Positions 11,101 to 23,379 are shown, counted from the first letter of the stretch. The stretch is DNA of 64,000 nucleotides from Monocercomonoides exilis (GCA_001643675.2 LSRY02000014.1:126501-190500), one strand, 5' to 3'. Numbers and translations are program-made. The notes: generated from the letters alone by a model not told the origin.

Positions 11101-12959
11101 CGTGTGGGCGGTGTGGATGCACTCTCTTTGGCAGAGCGGCTGAGCGAAGACGACGGAGGCGAAGAAGACGATGAAATGGTTGAGAAGCTGGTGAGAGGAT
11201 CGCCAAATTCCTGTGAAGAAACACTTTTCGCTCTGCCTCCTTCTTCCACGCCTGCAGAATTGACGGAACCTTCTGCACTGCCTGACGCAGCAGATGGAGA
11301 GCGTAGATGGCTTCTGTTCCCATGTCCATGATGATTATGATGGCGATGACGATGACTGTGAGGACGTGTGCCATCACTCCTAACAGACTCACTTGCTCCT
11401 TCACTTCCATTGAGCTGCCCAGCTGTGCCTTCTTTCGACTCGTCAAACTGCCAATTTGCAGGGCGTATCGACACATACGACGGGAACGGCTTTGTTCTGT
11501 AGCACAACTTGTATGCATCATACACGAACAGATTGGGGTTCTCGTTTGGCGGGAAGTGCATGAGTGTTTTGAGGGCGGTGATTTGGTCGGCGCCGATGAC
11601 CTTGTCGCGGAGGGAGATGATCATCGAGACAGCCACATAGTCCATCAGCTGCAGCGACGCCGAGGGCGGGTCGAAGGCTGAGATGCACGCAAACACCGCA
11701 TCCCACACACGCATTGCATCGTCGATGTGGAACTCCCGCAGAAAGATCAGCCGCATCCACTTCATCAGGAAGTAGTGTGGCTCCACCCCCAGCTTCTCCA
11801 TCGCATGGAACATCTTCGGATCCTTCGACTTCAGAATCTGATACACCCTTCGTGCAGACTTCACCACAGTTGGTACATTTCCTGTTGGTTGTGCACCTGC
11901 TCCGCCTGCCCCGCCTCCGCTGTCGCCATGAGACGCAAGATCGCTGATGCCCAGAATCTCGTTCAGCTTCTGCTGTTTGATCAGATCGTGCCCATCGTTC
12001 TCCTTTCCGCTCTCATTCGGGTTCGGCTCTTCTCCGCTCAGCGGCTTCGTCTCAAAATACCACTTGCCCAGATGAGGAATAAGAAGCGAAAAGGCTGTGT
12101 ATAAATCATGCTCAAGATACTTCGGGTCAAGCAGATCAGCCAAAAGCTCTGCACGAGAGAATTCTTGCGTTTGAACTGGTTTTGGTTCTGGGGCAGGCAC
12201 AAATGGTGCGCTTAATGGATCGAGCTCTTCTGTCGCCTCTGATCCTTCCACAACTTGAGGTGGTGCACTTTTTTCTTTTGAACTTTTCTCATCCGATTCA
12301 CTATCTGGTTCTTTTGTTTTATCGTTTTCATCCAATTTTCTAAGGTCATTAATATCGAATGTATTTTGAGTGAATATATAGTACAATCCTGCGAGGATCT
12401 CATGCATTCCCTGACGATAATTTAGATCAGGATGCTCACGAACCCACACAAGAAGAACAATTCGAAGTGTATCCATAACCTTCTTTCTATGAAAATATGC
12501 ATACTCAGGGAAAAGTCGTTGCAAATCCTGAAGTAATAAAGTCTCAACTTTTTGATTTTCAAAATACTTTCCCCATGCCGAATTTTCAGCTGTCGAGAGC
12601 GGATTATCCATAAGCGGATCTGATTCAGGAGTTGCATGAGGATCAACTAATAATTCTTGCCGCTTTGTTTCAAATAGCTGACGAGATTCCTGAAATTTTC
12701 GACGCCAATTCTCTCCAGGTTCACCTTCGAATTCTCCCAAAAAAAAGCGCCAGCAAACAGGTCGTATAAAACAGTCGCTTAGACCTGTGTTAATTGCTAA
12801 GTCTCGCGCCTTTTCTCCACATTCATCTCCAGTTTCTCCAAAAAGAGTTTGAAACTCGAAACTTCAGATGGAAATAAATATTCATTGTTTACAAAAAAGT
12901 CTCAAAATAAAAATACATATTGCAATTTAAAAGGCAAACAGTGCAATTTTTGCAGCCAT
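8115..12959 (-). CDS. TBC1D5-like Rab GTPase-activating protein (1,588 aa)
   Basis: A long exon 8115-12861 plus a 20-nt first exon 12940-12959 (MAAKIAL), joined across a 78-nt intron with agreeing phase (2). After the join the N-terminus reads LFEFQTLFGETGDE and then RPVCWRFFLGEFEGE, the usual entry to a TBC1D5-type domain. The TBC domain covers about residues 35-480. It has NPLS, the arginine-finger region DLQRLFPE (Arg about 122) and the glutamine-finger motif YRQGMHE (Gln about 157), so both catalytic fingers are present. Later blocks include GVEPHYFLMKWMRLIFLREF and VWDAVF. The rest is low-complexity: His-rich, a long Glu/Lys stretch, Ser/Asp tracts, and a C-terminus ending VVFDPLSM. TBC1D5 relatives act as GAPs for Rab7-type GTPases and work with retromer; that role here is inferred. 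The tail is far longer than in animal homologues. Confidence 0.85.
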
Positions 12960-13236
12960 TCTAAAAATTAGTTTTGCTCAAAAGTTTCTCTTAAAACCAG
13001 ATTAAAATAAAAAATTTCTTTGAAAATTTTAAACTAAGGTGCACATGATCTCATTTGTTGAAATTGAACATAAATCAACTTTTAATTTAATAACATTAAT
13101 TCTTGATATTACGTTTTTTAGAAGAAATTTACACAGAAAAAATAAAATTATGCATAAAAATTTTAATTTGATGTGATTTTCTTTTTTTACGGATGACGTG
13201 ATTGTTGTTTTTGCGTACGCTTCATAATTTATATTT

Positions 13237-14257
13237 ATGGACACACTCATCAGAAAAAACAAAGTTTGCTATATCTTGATTATAATCTTTCAAGATAATA
13301 TCGAAGCCATTTCTCATAGGTTGTGGAGTTTTTGCGTTTGGAATACAAAGTGAAAACATTTCTTGATCAAGAATTGAACGAACCTTTGAAAGGAAGCATT
13401 ACTGATGCTGTGAAGGATGGAACTCTTATTGAATTTTTGAACGAAAAGTGTTCTGGAAAGCCTGTGGGTTACAACAAAAATCCGAAAGAAACTTTTGCTC
13501 GAATTGATAACATTCGAATATTTAATAATATTTGTGAAAATCAGTTTGGTTTGGAAAAAAAATAAATTGAAATATCGTAAATTATTTTAATTTTTTCTTT
13601 TTCAATTTTCAAGGGATACCGAAACAAGATCTTGTTGATATTGTTCAAACAGATGACTCTTTAATGCTCGTTCAAATTTTAACGCTTATTGCAAGGATAT
13701 TCAAATTGATGAAAGAAAAAGGATTTATTAAATCCAAACTTCCTTCTGATGCTGATTGCCCTAAAACGTTTGAGGAAAACGATATGAAACGAGGAAAAAC
13801 CATTCTGGAGGAAGCAACAAAAGAAATGAAAAAGGAAGGAAAAACAGTTGAAGATATTTTGGATCTTGCAGGAGATGAAGAAGATACAGAAACGGGAACC
13901 GAAGAGGATGAAGATAAAGACGTACGAAAAAGAGACAGCGTATGATTTTTTTCGACTTTATTTATTCCTTTAAAACCATTCATTATATAGAAAGACGAAA
14001 GAAAAGAAAAAGACGACTCTTCTGAAGAAGATGAAGAAGAGAAGAGTGAAGCGAAAAGTAAAAAGGGAATAACAAAAAAGATTTTATTCTGTATTGCTAT
14101 TGGATTAGCGGCTGTGTGCTATTTTTTATTCTTATTACAATTGTGAAAAATGTTTTAATTGGTTATTTTCTTTTTTCAATGTTTTTAACTTATTTTTTAA
14201 AAATTGCAGATTGGAGGTTTTGCTTATTTCCGCATGAATCAAAATAAACAAAAATAA
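13237..14257 (+). CDS. Calponin-homology domain protein with C-terminal membrane anchor (250 aa)
   Basis: Five exons: 13237-13263, 13320-13548, 13614-13939, 13991-14113 and 14210-14257. All phases agree. The first exon is only nine codons (MDTLIRKNK). Exons 2 and 3 form one CH domain: FLDQELNEPLKGSI, DAVKDGTLIEFLNE, then FARIDNIRIFNNICENQFG|IPKQDLVDIVQT. CH domains bind actin or microtubule-associated partners. An acidic linker follows (EEDTETGTEEDEDKD), then a Lys-rich stretch and one hydrophobic segment (ILFCIAIGLAAIGGFAYF) with a tiny basic tail (RMNQNKQK). The end is tail-anchor-like, so the CH domain would face the cytosol on an organelle or nuclear membrane. An alternative without the last intron ends at about 14145 with a longer hydrophobic segment (AAVCYFLFLLQL). 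Both versions keep the anchor. Confidence 0.7.
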
Positions 14258-14895
14258 GTTCTTTCAACTAAATTCTTTTTTCATTAACGCTACATGATAA
14301 TCTTTTTGATGAAAATTAAAATTTTATTTTTATTTTTTTAAAAGCTTTAATTGCATAAGATTCAAAATTTTTGAAGTTTTCTTTTTTATTGGGGATGTAT
14401 TTTTGCGAACCTCACAACTTCTGGAACATTCTTGATATTTTTGTATTGTTTCCTGTCAACGCATAACTCAAATTTGTGCATCTTCATCAATCAATCTTTT
14501 GAACAATTAAAGCTTTGTTTTTCAAAATAATTTTTTTTTCAAAAAGTGATTCATAAAACCGTAACAATAATCAACAATAGAATATGATTCTCGCAGCATT
14601 CTCGAAAAGTGAATTATTATACCGTTAAAAAAGTCTTATTTCTTCAATTACATTTTCAATTCAATTGTTTAGCTCTTCAATCTTTGTTTTTCTACTCAAG
14701 TTTGTTCCTCTCATGAAATACTGATTTCTCTTAAATTCACGTTTTATTTTGCATTCGTTTGCACACATAACTAACATGAATATGACATCTCGATCGAATT
14801 TCTAAATTTTTCTTCATTTCAAATTTAATAATCTTATTATGGGCATAAAAACCGTTAATGTCTTATTATCCATCTTTTTTGAAGGTTTTGCAGCA
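14258..14895. other. Spacer, no gene seen
   Basis: AT-rich spacer with T-runs between the CH gene and the EF-hand gene. No open frame of note. Confidence 0.55.
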
Positions 14896-17800
14896 ATGCC
14901 ATCTAAGAGGGTGTGAAACATCATTTTTGTATAAAATTGTCCTTATTTATTTGTTGAATTATTTGTAGCATTCGTGTCGGGGAGTTTTTCAAAGATTTTG
15001 ATCCTCTTCGTTCATGCAAATGTACCCCTTCACAATTTGCTCGTGTCCTTTCAGCAGAAAAGTTTACACTCTCTCCAGAAGATATTAATTTGCTTGTTGA
15101 AGCGTATAAAGAGCCTGATGGAAAGATGGTGAATTACAAACGCTTCACAGATGAAGTTGAAGCTTCTTTTGTTGGAAAAGAACTTGAAAAATCTCCAACA
15201 ACGAAAACAAGAGCACTTAATTTATCAACTGTTTTAGCAGTGACACTTCCTCCTGAGGAAGAAGAGCTTTATCAAAAAACACTTCGAGAACTTCAAGAAA
15301 TTGTTCATTACAGACGAATGAATGTTATGGAACATTTTCAAGATCATGACAGACTTAAGAATCATCACATCACCCAACCACAATTCATAAGATGCATGCC
15401 ATTTTCTTTGAGTGAAGAGCAGTTGAGAGTTCTTTGCAAAAAATACACTGATGGAAAACCTCAAGATGGTGTAAACTACCATAAATTCGTATTTGATATT
15501 TCTAATCCTCCTCCAGAGGAAGATTCAACAAGTCAGTGGGTTTCAACGGGATCACTTAGAGAATTGGAAAAACCGAAGCAAAAGCCACCTGAAGCTGTTG
15601 CAGTTATTACCAAAGTTCAAGCAATGGTTTTAAAAGGAAGCATTCGTTTGATGGAATTTTTCAGCGATTACGATAAACTAAGATCGGGCATTTGCCTTCC
15701 GGAGCATTTTCGAACTGCCCTTTCAGCAGCAAAGGTTTGTAATTAATTAATCCAGATCGAATTTTAAAATTCTCAATTTTTCAAATTTTTTAATAAAGAT
15801 CGAATTAACGGGACCAGAATTGGATGCGCTTGAAGCTCAGCTTCGTGTTTCAGAGACAGACAGGAGAATGCGATATCGTGATTTTGTGAATGAAGTTGAT
15901 GAAGGTTGGTAAATCAATTATCATTAGTTTTTTTATATGCCTATTTCAAATTGCAATTGAAATTTCTCATTTCCTTTTTTTTAATGTACAACAATCACAC
16001 AGTCTTTGGCGCACCTCGCAACATGGAGACACAGCCTTATCTGTGCACACAGCCAGTCTCCCTGCGCTCGCTCATCCCGTCTCGCTCTCCCGATCTCTCA
16101 GAAGAGACCATCGCCTTTGCACAGAAGACACTCGATCAGATCTGCACATTCGCACGGAAGCGGCGCCCGCTGACAAAGACCTTCTTCCAGGCATTCGACA
16201 TCACCAACTGCGGAAGAATGCCTGCACCACCGTTCCGCTCAACGGTGTTTGCACACTATGGAGGGTCTGCCCTCACCGATGAGATGCTTTTGGCGCTGTC
16301 AAAGTACTACACAGACCCCGCCACAGGCGATGTGCGCTACCTCGACTTCCTGAACGACGTGGAGGACGCAATCGCCCCGCTGGAGATGGATGCGGGTGCT
16401 GAGATCTTCCGCAGCGGAAGGCAGACTTCGACCAACCCGGCTGGATCAACTTCTACCTCGGGCTATGGCGAGCGGTCGATGAAGACGATGAACAGGCCAT
16501 TGGCGATGAAGCAGGCGTCGAAGTTCACAATGACAACAGAAAGGAAGATGCTGCCTGAATTCCGACCAGAAACAAAAGCACCAAGTATTGATGTGCTGTT
16601 GGAAAGGATGAAGCTGCAAGAATTGAGAGAGCGAATGAGACTAAGCGAATTCATGAAGTATGCATCAAATACATACAAATAGAATGAAAATTCTATAATT
16701 TTTTGAAAAAGAGAACGGATACTTATTTTTATTGAGAATAGTTTATATTTTTAAAAAAATTTTGATTATTTTGAGTTATTAATGTTTTTTTTTCTTTTTC
16801 TTTTTTCTTTTTTTTTCTTTTTTTTGCTATTTTCAAATATTTTTACAAATTTATTTTTCTGATGTGTATTTCTTTGTAACCTTTCAGAGACTACGATCCA
16901 CTCCGCAAAGGACTTATTCCCCGGACGCGTTTCCGCTCGGCGCTGAATCTGGCGAAAGTGGAATTGTCAGAGCGGGAGTTTGAGATGCTTGTGGAGGAGT
17001 TCTCAGACCCCACTCAGATGGCCGGGCTGAGCGAGACGCACCGCAAATCGCAGCTGGACACGTCGGACTCGCTGCCGACGATCCGCTGGATGGACTTCTG
17101 CGACACTGTGGATTCCATCTTCACTTCAAAGAAGCTCGAGAAGGCACCCACACGTCACCTGGAGCCTGCCGCACTCTCCACACTGCGCAACCTGTCGATC
17201 ATCGACCCCGTCTACTCCACAAAGTCCGAGGCGCTCCAGTCAGTCATTTCGGAGTACCACGAAATCATGGTCACGCGGAGGCTGTTTATGAAGCCTGCTT
17301 TCCAGGACTTCGACCGCCACAACAACGGGAGAGTAACGGTGGCGCAGTTCAGACAGGCTCTGGACATTCTGAAGCTACCCATCAACGAAAGCAGAGCGAA
17401 CCTGCTGTGTGCACACTATCGCGACATGATTGTACCGACTGACGTGAACTACTTGGCATTCTTGCGGGATGTGGAGAGGGAATCCGCTGAAGAGTTGCAG
17501 GAGAAGGAGGAGATGAAGCAGTTTGAGGAGATGGCTGCTACGAGAGAAAGAGACTTTGCAATGAAAAGAAAAATGCAGAGAGAAGCAGCAAGAGGTTTGT
17601 TGTTATTCTATTAAATCTAACTGAGTTTACATGACTATTTCCCAATGTTTTATGAATATTTTTTTTGCTTAATATTTGCAGCTTCTATTACTGACTCAGA
17701 GATGCTTCGCCATCTTCAATCACGCACAAAACAGAAGTCGATCCGCTGGAAAGAGTTTTTCGTTGATTTCGACCCACTCCGCACAGGCTATGTAGCCAAG

Positions 17801-18313
17801 CAGCGTTTCCGCTCATGCTGCGACTCGGCAGGAATGACACTCACAGACGAAGAATTCGACTTTTGCATAAACAGCTTCTGCGACGACCCAGAGAACCGCA
17901 GCGGAATGGTGCACTACACAGCGTTTGCAGACACGATGGACTCTGTTGTGACGATGAAGGGATACGAGGAAAATCCGAGCCTCGGAGCACCGGAATGGAT
18001 CCCACCGACAAAGAAAGGGCTCTCGACGCCTTTGTCGCCAGAGGAGGAGCAGATGGTTAGTGAGGCGATTCAGCGGTTCCATAAAATAGTGAAGAACAGA
18101 GGACTGTTTATGAAGCCCCACCTGAAGGACTTTGACAGGTTGCACAACGGACACATCACAGCAGCACAGTTCCAGGGATCATGTGGAACATTGGGACTTG
18201 GATGGAAGTCAGAAGACGAGATGAATGCAGTGATTGAGAAGTTTTCTGACTCATTGGGCTTTTTGTACATCCCGTTTGTTGACTCTTGTGAAGAAGGAAG
18301 GATTGTGCAGTAA
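14896..18313 (+). CDS. Large EF-hand-like repeat protein (960 aa, six exons)
   Basis: Exons 14896-14912, 14969-15734, 15799-15904, 16003-16657, 16888-17594 and 17682-18313 join with agreeing phases (2,0,1,2,1) to 960 codons. The first exon is six codons (MPSKRV). Two motif types alternate. One is EFF-DFDPLR-G (FFKDFDPLRS, FFSDYDKLRSG, KDYDPLRKG, VDFDPLRTG); the other resembles DFDRHNNG followed by IT/VT and AQF (FQDHDRLKNHHIT, FQAFDITNCGRM, FQDFDRHNNGRVTVAQF, LKDFDRLHNGHITAAQF). That gives eight EF-hand-like motifs. The last acidic ligand at position 12 of the loop is mostly Phe, Gln or Lys, so calcium binding is doubtful for most; the two NG motifs are nearest to canonical. Large EF-hand proteins of this kind occur in parabasalids and in EFCAB6-type axonemal proteins. 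A cytoskeletal or flagellar role is inferred. Intron 4 (16658-16887, 230 nt) is long and T-rich. Confidence 0.8.
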
Positions 18314-19011
18314 TTACATTTGATGTGAAAAAAAAGAAGTTATCATGATTTGTTATGTTAATTTAATAATTCTGTTTTGTTTTTTATTTTCATGTCATTT
18401 ATTTCTCAAAACATTAATACAATTTGAAACGAATGAATCAGTTATTTTTTTGCAGTTTTTGCTAATTTTTTTAACTGCCTAAAGTTATTCTTATGCATGA
18501 TTTTCTGTTCAATCCTTTCGTTATTCGCCCGAACGATCTTTCTTGAAAAGCAATATTTTCTTCAATAAATGCGTAGAAAATCTAATAAAATAGGAGTGAA
18601 AAACGTTCTTCATTTCGTAATTATTTTTCTCTCATTTTCATCAATGCAACAATAACGTATAGGATGAAAGAATTCATTTTGAAAAAAAAGGAATATTCAA
18701 AATGCTATCCATTTAAAATTGCTTTCCCTTTCAAAATGAAATAAAACCTCCTCCTTTTTTAGGTGCTTAAAATCTTTAGAAAGTTAAATGCTGTGATGAT
18801 TGAGGTTGAGCGTGTTAATATTTAAAAAAAAAATACATACATACAAACACACATTCAGATGCTTTCTGAAATATGTCATTACAGAAACATAAAGTTACAT
18901 GATAATAATGAAAACAAAAATAAATAAAAGAAAGAAAAACTATTTAAATTCTCACAAAACAAGTTAAATAAAACAAAATCACAATAAGACTGCTCTTTGT
19001 AACACTAAAAA
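18314..19011. other. Spacer, no gene seen
   Basis: AT-rich spacer between two convergent genes, with a short CATA/ACA-rich stretch near 18835-18855. No coding region is supported. Confidence 0.5.
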
Positions 19012-22000
19012 TCAATAATTTGTATCCTCTTCATTGTCAAGAGGATCGTATAGCTTTCGTTTTTTTCTTTTCAAGATACAAACAATAATTATCACAACCA
19101 CACAAACACAGAATGCACCGGGAAGCACAATGACTAATATCAATTGTGTTGTTGATAATTCATTGAGCGATGTAGCCAAAACAACTTCATTCGAATACTT
19201 GCTTTGTAATTCTAGTCCACAAGAATACAAAATACGGCATAGGAACATAGTGTCTTTTTTGTTCTCCAGCATTGCGTGTGGAATCATTATTTTCATCTCT
19301 GTCTCATCCACAGATTCTGTTAATGGGTAATGATTCACCTGTAACTCTTTTCCATTTTTCACTTCTCTAATTTCAAGAAATAGATTGCAAGGAAATAGAT
19401 TTCTTCCTCGAATTACAGCAGAAATCTCTTCATCTGCTCCTTCATTGCTTTTTGCATTCCTTGCATTGCTTTTGCTTTTCTTAATGCATGTTATATTATT
19501 CAAAACAGGTGTGAAGAAGCACGAATCCATCTCTTCAGCTGCTTTCCCTTGGACTTTAAAATTCGAGAGCATGCCAAATGGTTTTCCGTCTAATCCATCG
19601 CTTCCAGGAGCCAAAGAGTGAATGAATTGCGAACTACGATTGGTGCTTTTGAATGATCGGATGTTGTGCCGAAAAGAAGGAAACTTCTCCCAATTCTTAA
19701 AAATTGGGTGGTTGTTTTCAAAAAAACAGTTATTCAGTTCAAAAGAAGACGATTTTGCTAAAATAGCACCATCTCCAATATTCACAAAAGAGCTGTTGTT
19801 AATATACGCATGTTCACACCCTTCAAGCAGTACCAGGCCAGAATCCCATATGCACAAATTATCATTCTCTTCGTAGCTTCTAAAGTAATCCTCAAATTTT
19901 GCGTCTTTTTTGCTAAAATCCAAAAAGTTCTTCTTATTTTCGACATTCCCGCAAGCCTTTTTATCAGAAATATTCTCGTTTCTCCCATAAACTACGAGTT
20001 GTGTGATATTTACTGCTTCTCCTTTGATTGAAATCAGTTTGTAAGGAAGTTGTTTTCCTTCTCCTCCAAGTACATTTTCTCCTTTTAAGCTAGTGTGCCA
20101 GGGCCTGAATATAACATCAACAATTACTAAATCATTACTCCCTCTTATTAAATCAAGTGCTTCTCCTTCAATAACATCTGGGTATTCAATGTCAATGTGC
20201 TCGAATGTTAGACATTCAAATATTTGTTCAAATACAGCACTTTCTTCCTCCACTTCAAAATTTGCTCCGATACGGAGAACTCCACGATCAAGCTCCATCA
20301 TTTGATATGAATGCTTTTGCGATGAAGATAAAGGTGAGGATCCTTTAAAGGCAGAAGTTAGAGTCACTTCTCGTTCAAAACTTATCGGCTTGTCCACAGA
20401 AACTCTATCAATGACCAGCATCATCACATGCGAAACATTTAAAAGATGTTTTTTGCCAGTGCTAATAAGTCCACATGGCTCGTCAATTCTTCCACACGTC
20501 TTCTCATTGCTGGCTTTATCGCTTCCAATGTAAATTTTCTTCGAAAAAAATGGCAATCTATTTGTTAAATCGCTCATAAGGTCAATAATATTTTCCGCTC
20601 CACTCTTCCTCTCTTCCACCAAAATCAGATTCTCTTCTCCATAATTCTCCTCCATCTCAAACGTAATTTCATTTTGTATCTGCTTTATTCCTATTGGCAA
20701 GGAAATATAACAGTATTTTCCTGCGTCGGCGTCGCAGTTCGAGAATAACAAGCCATCCAACTCGAGTTCAATACATTCAATCGCTTTTCCCATTGCTTCG
20801 ATGTAAATTGCTCCGCCTTTCGATTTTTCGTTTGATTTTATGTTACTATCTTTTGCATCTGCATATGAACTTATGCATGAACACTTGGTGAAGTTCATTT
20901 CGACAAACGTCATGGGATTTTGGCTATCTCCAATTTCTAAATATAAAGCCCCGCCCATTTTATGCTCAGCTGACCTACAATTCGAAATGTTGCCAAGGTA
21001 AAACGAGCACTTTTTGCATTCAGTCAAAACTGTAACAACAGATTGACTCTCACTTGATGTAACAATGTTGTCTAAAACAAAAAAATCAAAATCGACTTCT
21101 TCAGAAGCTTTTGCAAATATCAATGCGAGCGTTGATGAAAAGTCTTTAATTATAACTTTGGTAAAAAACAATGATCCCGATCTGCTTTCAATAAGAATAC
21201 AGTTTAGCATTTGCTTTGAATCTGCTGGTGCGATGCTAACGTTATAAATATTAATTGAAGAATCACTTTCATAGCCCACGAATAACCCATTGCGTCTTCC
21301 ACTTGATCTTGATGTATTCACTTGTACATTTGCTCCAGAAAGTTCAAAATATGCATTTTTCTTTACATTAAATAGTCCTTCACCTGGATGAACTTTCAAC
21401 TCATCCAACGCTGTGATAAGACTTATCATTTTGTTGGTACTGCCTGACAATTCAATATTTCGCTCTTCGATAAAAATGGGTTCAGTATCATGCTTATTGC
21501 AATCTTCTGAAGTGTATATATTATAATATCTTCCTGGGTAGCAATTTTCAACTGCCTTCTTTATCGTTTTGCACGGCGTCTTTTCCTCTCTGCCGCATTC
21601 TGCATCATCAACCCCCTTTGCGCCATCAACATTTACTCTTGATGTTTCAAAATAGAACCAGTCGTCGCGAATTTTTATCGAGCCATTTTTCAATATCACT
21701 CCAACTCGATTCTTTGAGGTGAAACTGTAAGAGGTATCATCAAAAGGCGAATGAGACATTTCAGCATCGCCATAATAAAGTAGTGCAACATCGTGTCCGC
21801 TATGATGTGCAAAGTTTCTCTTAAAAAAGCAATTTTGAAACAATCTTTTGTCGTATTTTATTTCTTTATCTCCAAAATTTATAAAAGCTCCGCCTCCATA
21901 ACGAGCTGTGCAATATATGAAACTTCCATTAACATCCTCAAACCCATTCATCAGCTGTAAGTCAAGTATTGTCAATCCTCCTCCATCTTCGGTGGCTTTG

Positions 22001-23070
22001 CATTCCTGAAATGTGACATTTTCCAATCTCACTTTTCCCTTCACTAACCCAATCATCATTCCTCCTCCTCGAATTGCAATTCCAAAACAAAACTTCGTGC
22101 CAATAATACTTAATTCGCTTTCTGCATGCAACATCTCAAAAAACAAAGACCCTCCCTTTTTTGATCCCTCTGATCTAACATTATCCATTTCGCATTTCAA
22201 AATTGTTATTTGAGCTTTTTTGCTTACTCCGTAAATCGCTTCCAGTATACTTGGCATCGCTGTTACTTGATTCACTTTAACAAATTTGCTTTCTTCTAAC
22301 GTGAATGAATCCGGAAGTTCCAAAGCGCATCCTTTTCTCAGCATTGTATTATTGATTTGGAGACCTTTCAACTTTTGCACATTAACTCCTTCGGAAATAT
22401 GAATCATCGCTGCCCCTGAACAGTAATAATTATCAAACAAGAGAAATTTTAGTCCGTCAACAACGACCTTTCCTTCTGTAATTATCATTATCGAAAAATG
22501 AAAGCATTCAAATGTACAATTTTCAAATTTTATGAAGCAGTCACTTATTGTCAAGTCTCCATCAATGCCATTGGATAAAATAATTGACGAAAGACTCTTC
22601 ACTTCATCTAACGCTTTCTCAGTTTTAGACAGCTGAAAAATGAAGGTTAAATGCTCCAACTTTAAGATTTTTTCGTTTGTCATGTGAAATTTTCCGTCTT
22701 CAGTAAGAGCTTTTAAATCAAAATATACTTTATTCTCTTCTATTTGACTTGATCCTGCTATTGTTAATTGGAAAACCTTTGAAAACATAAAGCCATAAGG
22801 TATCAAAATTGAGTCAATAATCTTTAAGATTTTATCTCCAGTTCCTTTTCCAAGCTGTTCAATCCCTTTTCCAATTGATCTGCATGGCTTTGCTTCTGCT
22901 CCGCAATTTGAATGCGAGTCATTGCCCTTTTCGGAAACAAAAGCAATATCACACCACTCTTCATTTAATCTATAAAATTTCTCTTTAAAATATATTTCTA
23001 TATTCCTCTGTTCAAAGGCGAAATTTCTTGATGAAAGTAATATTGTCAATGATATAATTCCAATAATCAT
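19012..23070 (-). CDS. Type I membrane beta-helix surface protein (1,352 aa)
   Basis: A single-exon gene starting at ATG 23068-23070. Residues 1-20 form a signal peptide (MIIGIISLTILLSS). The ectodomain has many short strands and GGA/GGG turns (EDGGGLTI, RYGGGAFI, KMGGALYL, SKGGAIYI), as expected of a right-handed parallel beta-helix (pectin-lyase or Pmp-like fold). Three modules with paired Cys mark repeat units: NCGAEAKPCRSI (about 65-75), ECGREEKTPCKTI (about 491-503) and TCGRIDEPCGLI (about 858-869). One transmembrane helix lies near residues 1,308-1,333 (LILVIVLPGAFCVCVVVIII), followed by a short tail KRKKRKLYDPLDNEED. The protein should be displayed on the cell surface or in endomembranes. 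Its ligand is unknown. It is the only intact member of this family here; relatives at 24046-26540 and 59437-63200 are broken. Confidence 0.85.
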   Translation of the reverse strand: MIIGIISLTILLSSRNFAFEQRNIEIYFKEKFYRLNEEWCDIAFVSEKGNDSHSNCGAEAKPCRSIGKGIEQLGKGTGDKILKIIDSILIPYGFMFSKVFQLTIAGSSQIEENKVYFDLKALTEDGKFHMTNEKILKLEHLTFIFQLSKTEKALDEVKSLSSIILSNGIDGDLTISDCFIKFENCTFECFHFSIMIITEGKVVVDGLKFLLFDNYYCSGAAMIHISEGVNVQKLKGLQINNTMLRKGCALELPDSFTLEESKFVKVNQVTAMPSILEAIYGVSKKAQITILKCEMDNVRSEGSKKGGSLFFEMLHAESELSIIGTKFCFGIAIRGGGMMIGLVKGKVRLENVTFQECKATEDGGGLTILDLQLMNGFEDVNGSFIYCTARYGGGAFINFGDKEIKYDKRLFQNCFFKRNFAHHSGHDVALLYYGDAEMSHSPFDDTSYSFTSKNRVGVILKNGSIKIRDDWFYFETSRVNVDGAKGVDDAECGREEKTPCKTIKKAVENCYPGRYYNIYTSEDCNKHDTEPIFIEERNIELSGSTNKMISLITALDELKVHPGEGLFNVKKNAYFELSGANVQVNTSRSSGRRNGLFVGYESDSSINIYNVSIAPADSKQMLNCILIESRSGSLFFTKVIIKDFSSTLALIFAKASEEVDFDFFVLDNIVTSSESQSVVTVLTECKKCSFYLGNISNCRSAEHKMGGALYLEIGDSQNPMTFVEMNFTKCSCISSYADAKDSNIKSNEKSKGGAIYIEAMGKAIECIELELDGLLFSNCDADAGKYCYISLPIGIKQIQNEITFEMEENYGEENLILVEERKSGAENIIDLMSDLTNRLPFFSKKIYIGSDKASNEKTCGRIDEPCGLISTGKKHLLNVSHVMMLVIDRVSVDKPISFEREVTLTSAFKGSSPLSSSQKHSYQMMELDRGVLRIGANFEVEEESAVFEQIFECLTFEHIDIEYPDVIEGEALDLIRGSNDLVIVDVIFRPWHTSLKGENVLGGEGKQLPYKLISIKGEAVNITQLVVYGRNENISDKKACGNVENKKNFLDFSKKDAKFEDYFRSYEENDNLCIWDSGLVLLEGCEHAYINNSSFVNIGDGAILAKSSSFELNNCFFENNHPIFKNWEKFPSFRHNIRSFKSTNRSSQFIHSLAPGSDGLDGKPFGMLSNFKVQGKAAEEMDSCFFTPVLNNITCIKKSKSNARNAKSNEGADEEISAVIRGRNLFPCNLFLEIREVKNGKELQVNHYPLTESVDETEMKIMIPHAMLENKKDTMFLCRILYSCGLELQSKYSNEVVLATSLNELSTTQLILVIVLPGAFCVCVVVIIIVCILKRKKRKLYDPLDNEEDTNY

Positions 23071-23379
23071 GTGGAGATTTGGAAAAATTGTTCAATTATT
23101 TCATAAAACTCTTATGGGTATATTAATTTCTGAAAGAACGTTGTGAATGTTTATAATAAGTAATTAATACTTCTTTTATTATATAAATATTGGATGAACT
23201 TTGGAGCAATTAATTTGTGATTAAGAATCCAAAAAAATACTTCTTTTGCAAGCAATGTTTCAATAAACATGACATTTCCAATCATTCAACAATCAAAAAG
23301 AATTGAAGATCATTGATATCAGCTCCAAAAAGCAATTTGGAAAAGTTTACTTCCCTATCAACAGTTCTCATTTCCGTAC
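23071..23379. other. Spacer upstream of the beta-helix gene
   Basis: AT-rich. It holds the end of the short ORF that begins inside the left repeat arm. Nothing else is seen. Confidence 0.45.

Noticed and set aside
16790-16830. Poly-T tract as a terminator or gene boundary inside the EF-hand gene
   Set aside because: It lies within a 230-nt intron whose flanking exons join in phase with matching EF-hand motifs.
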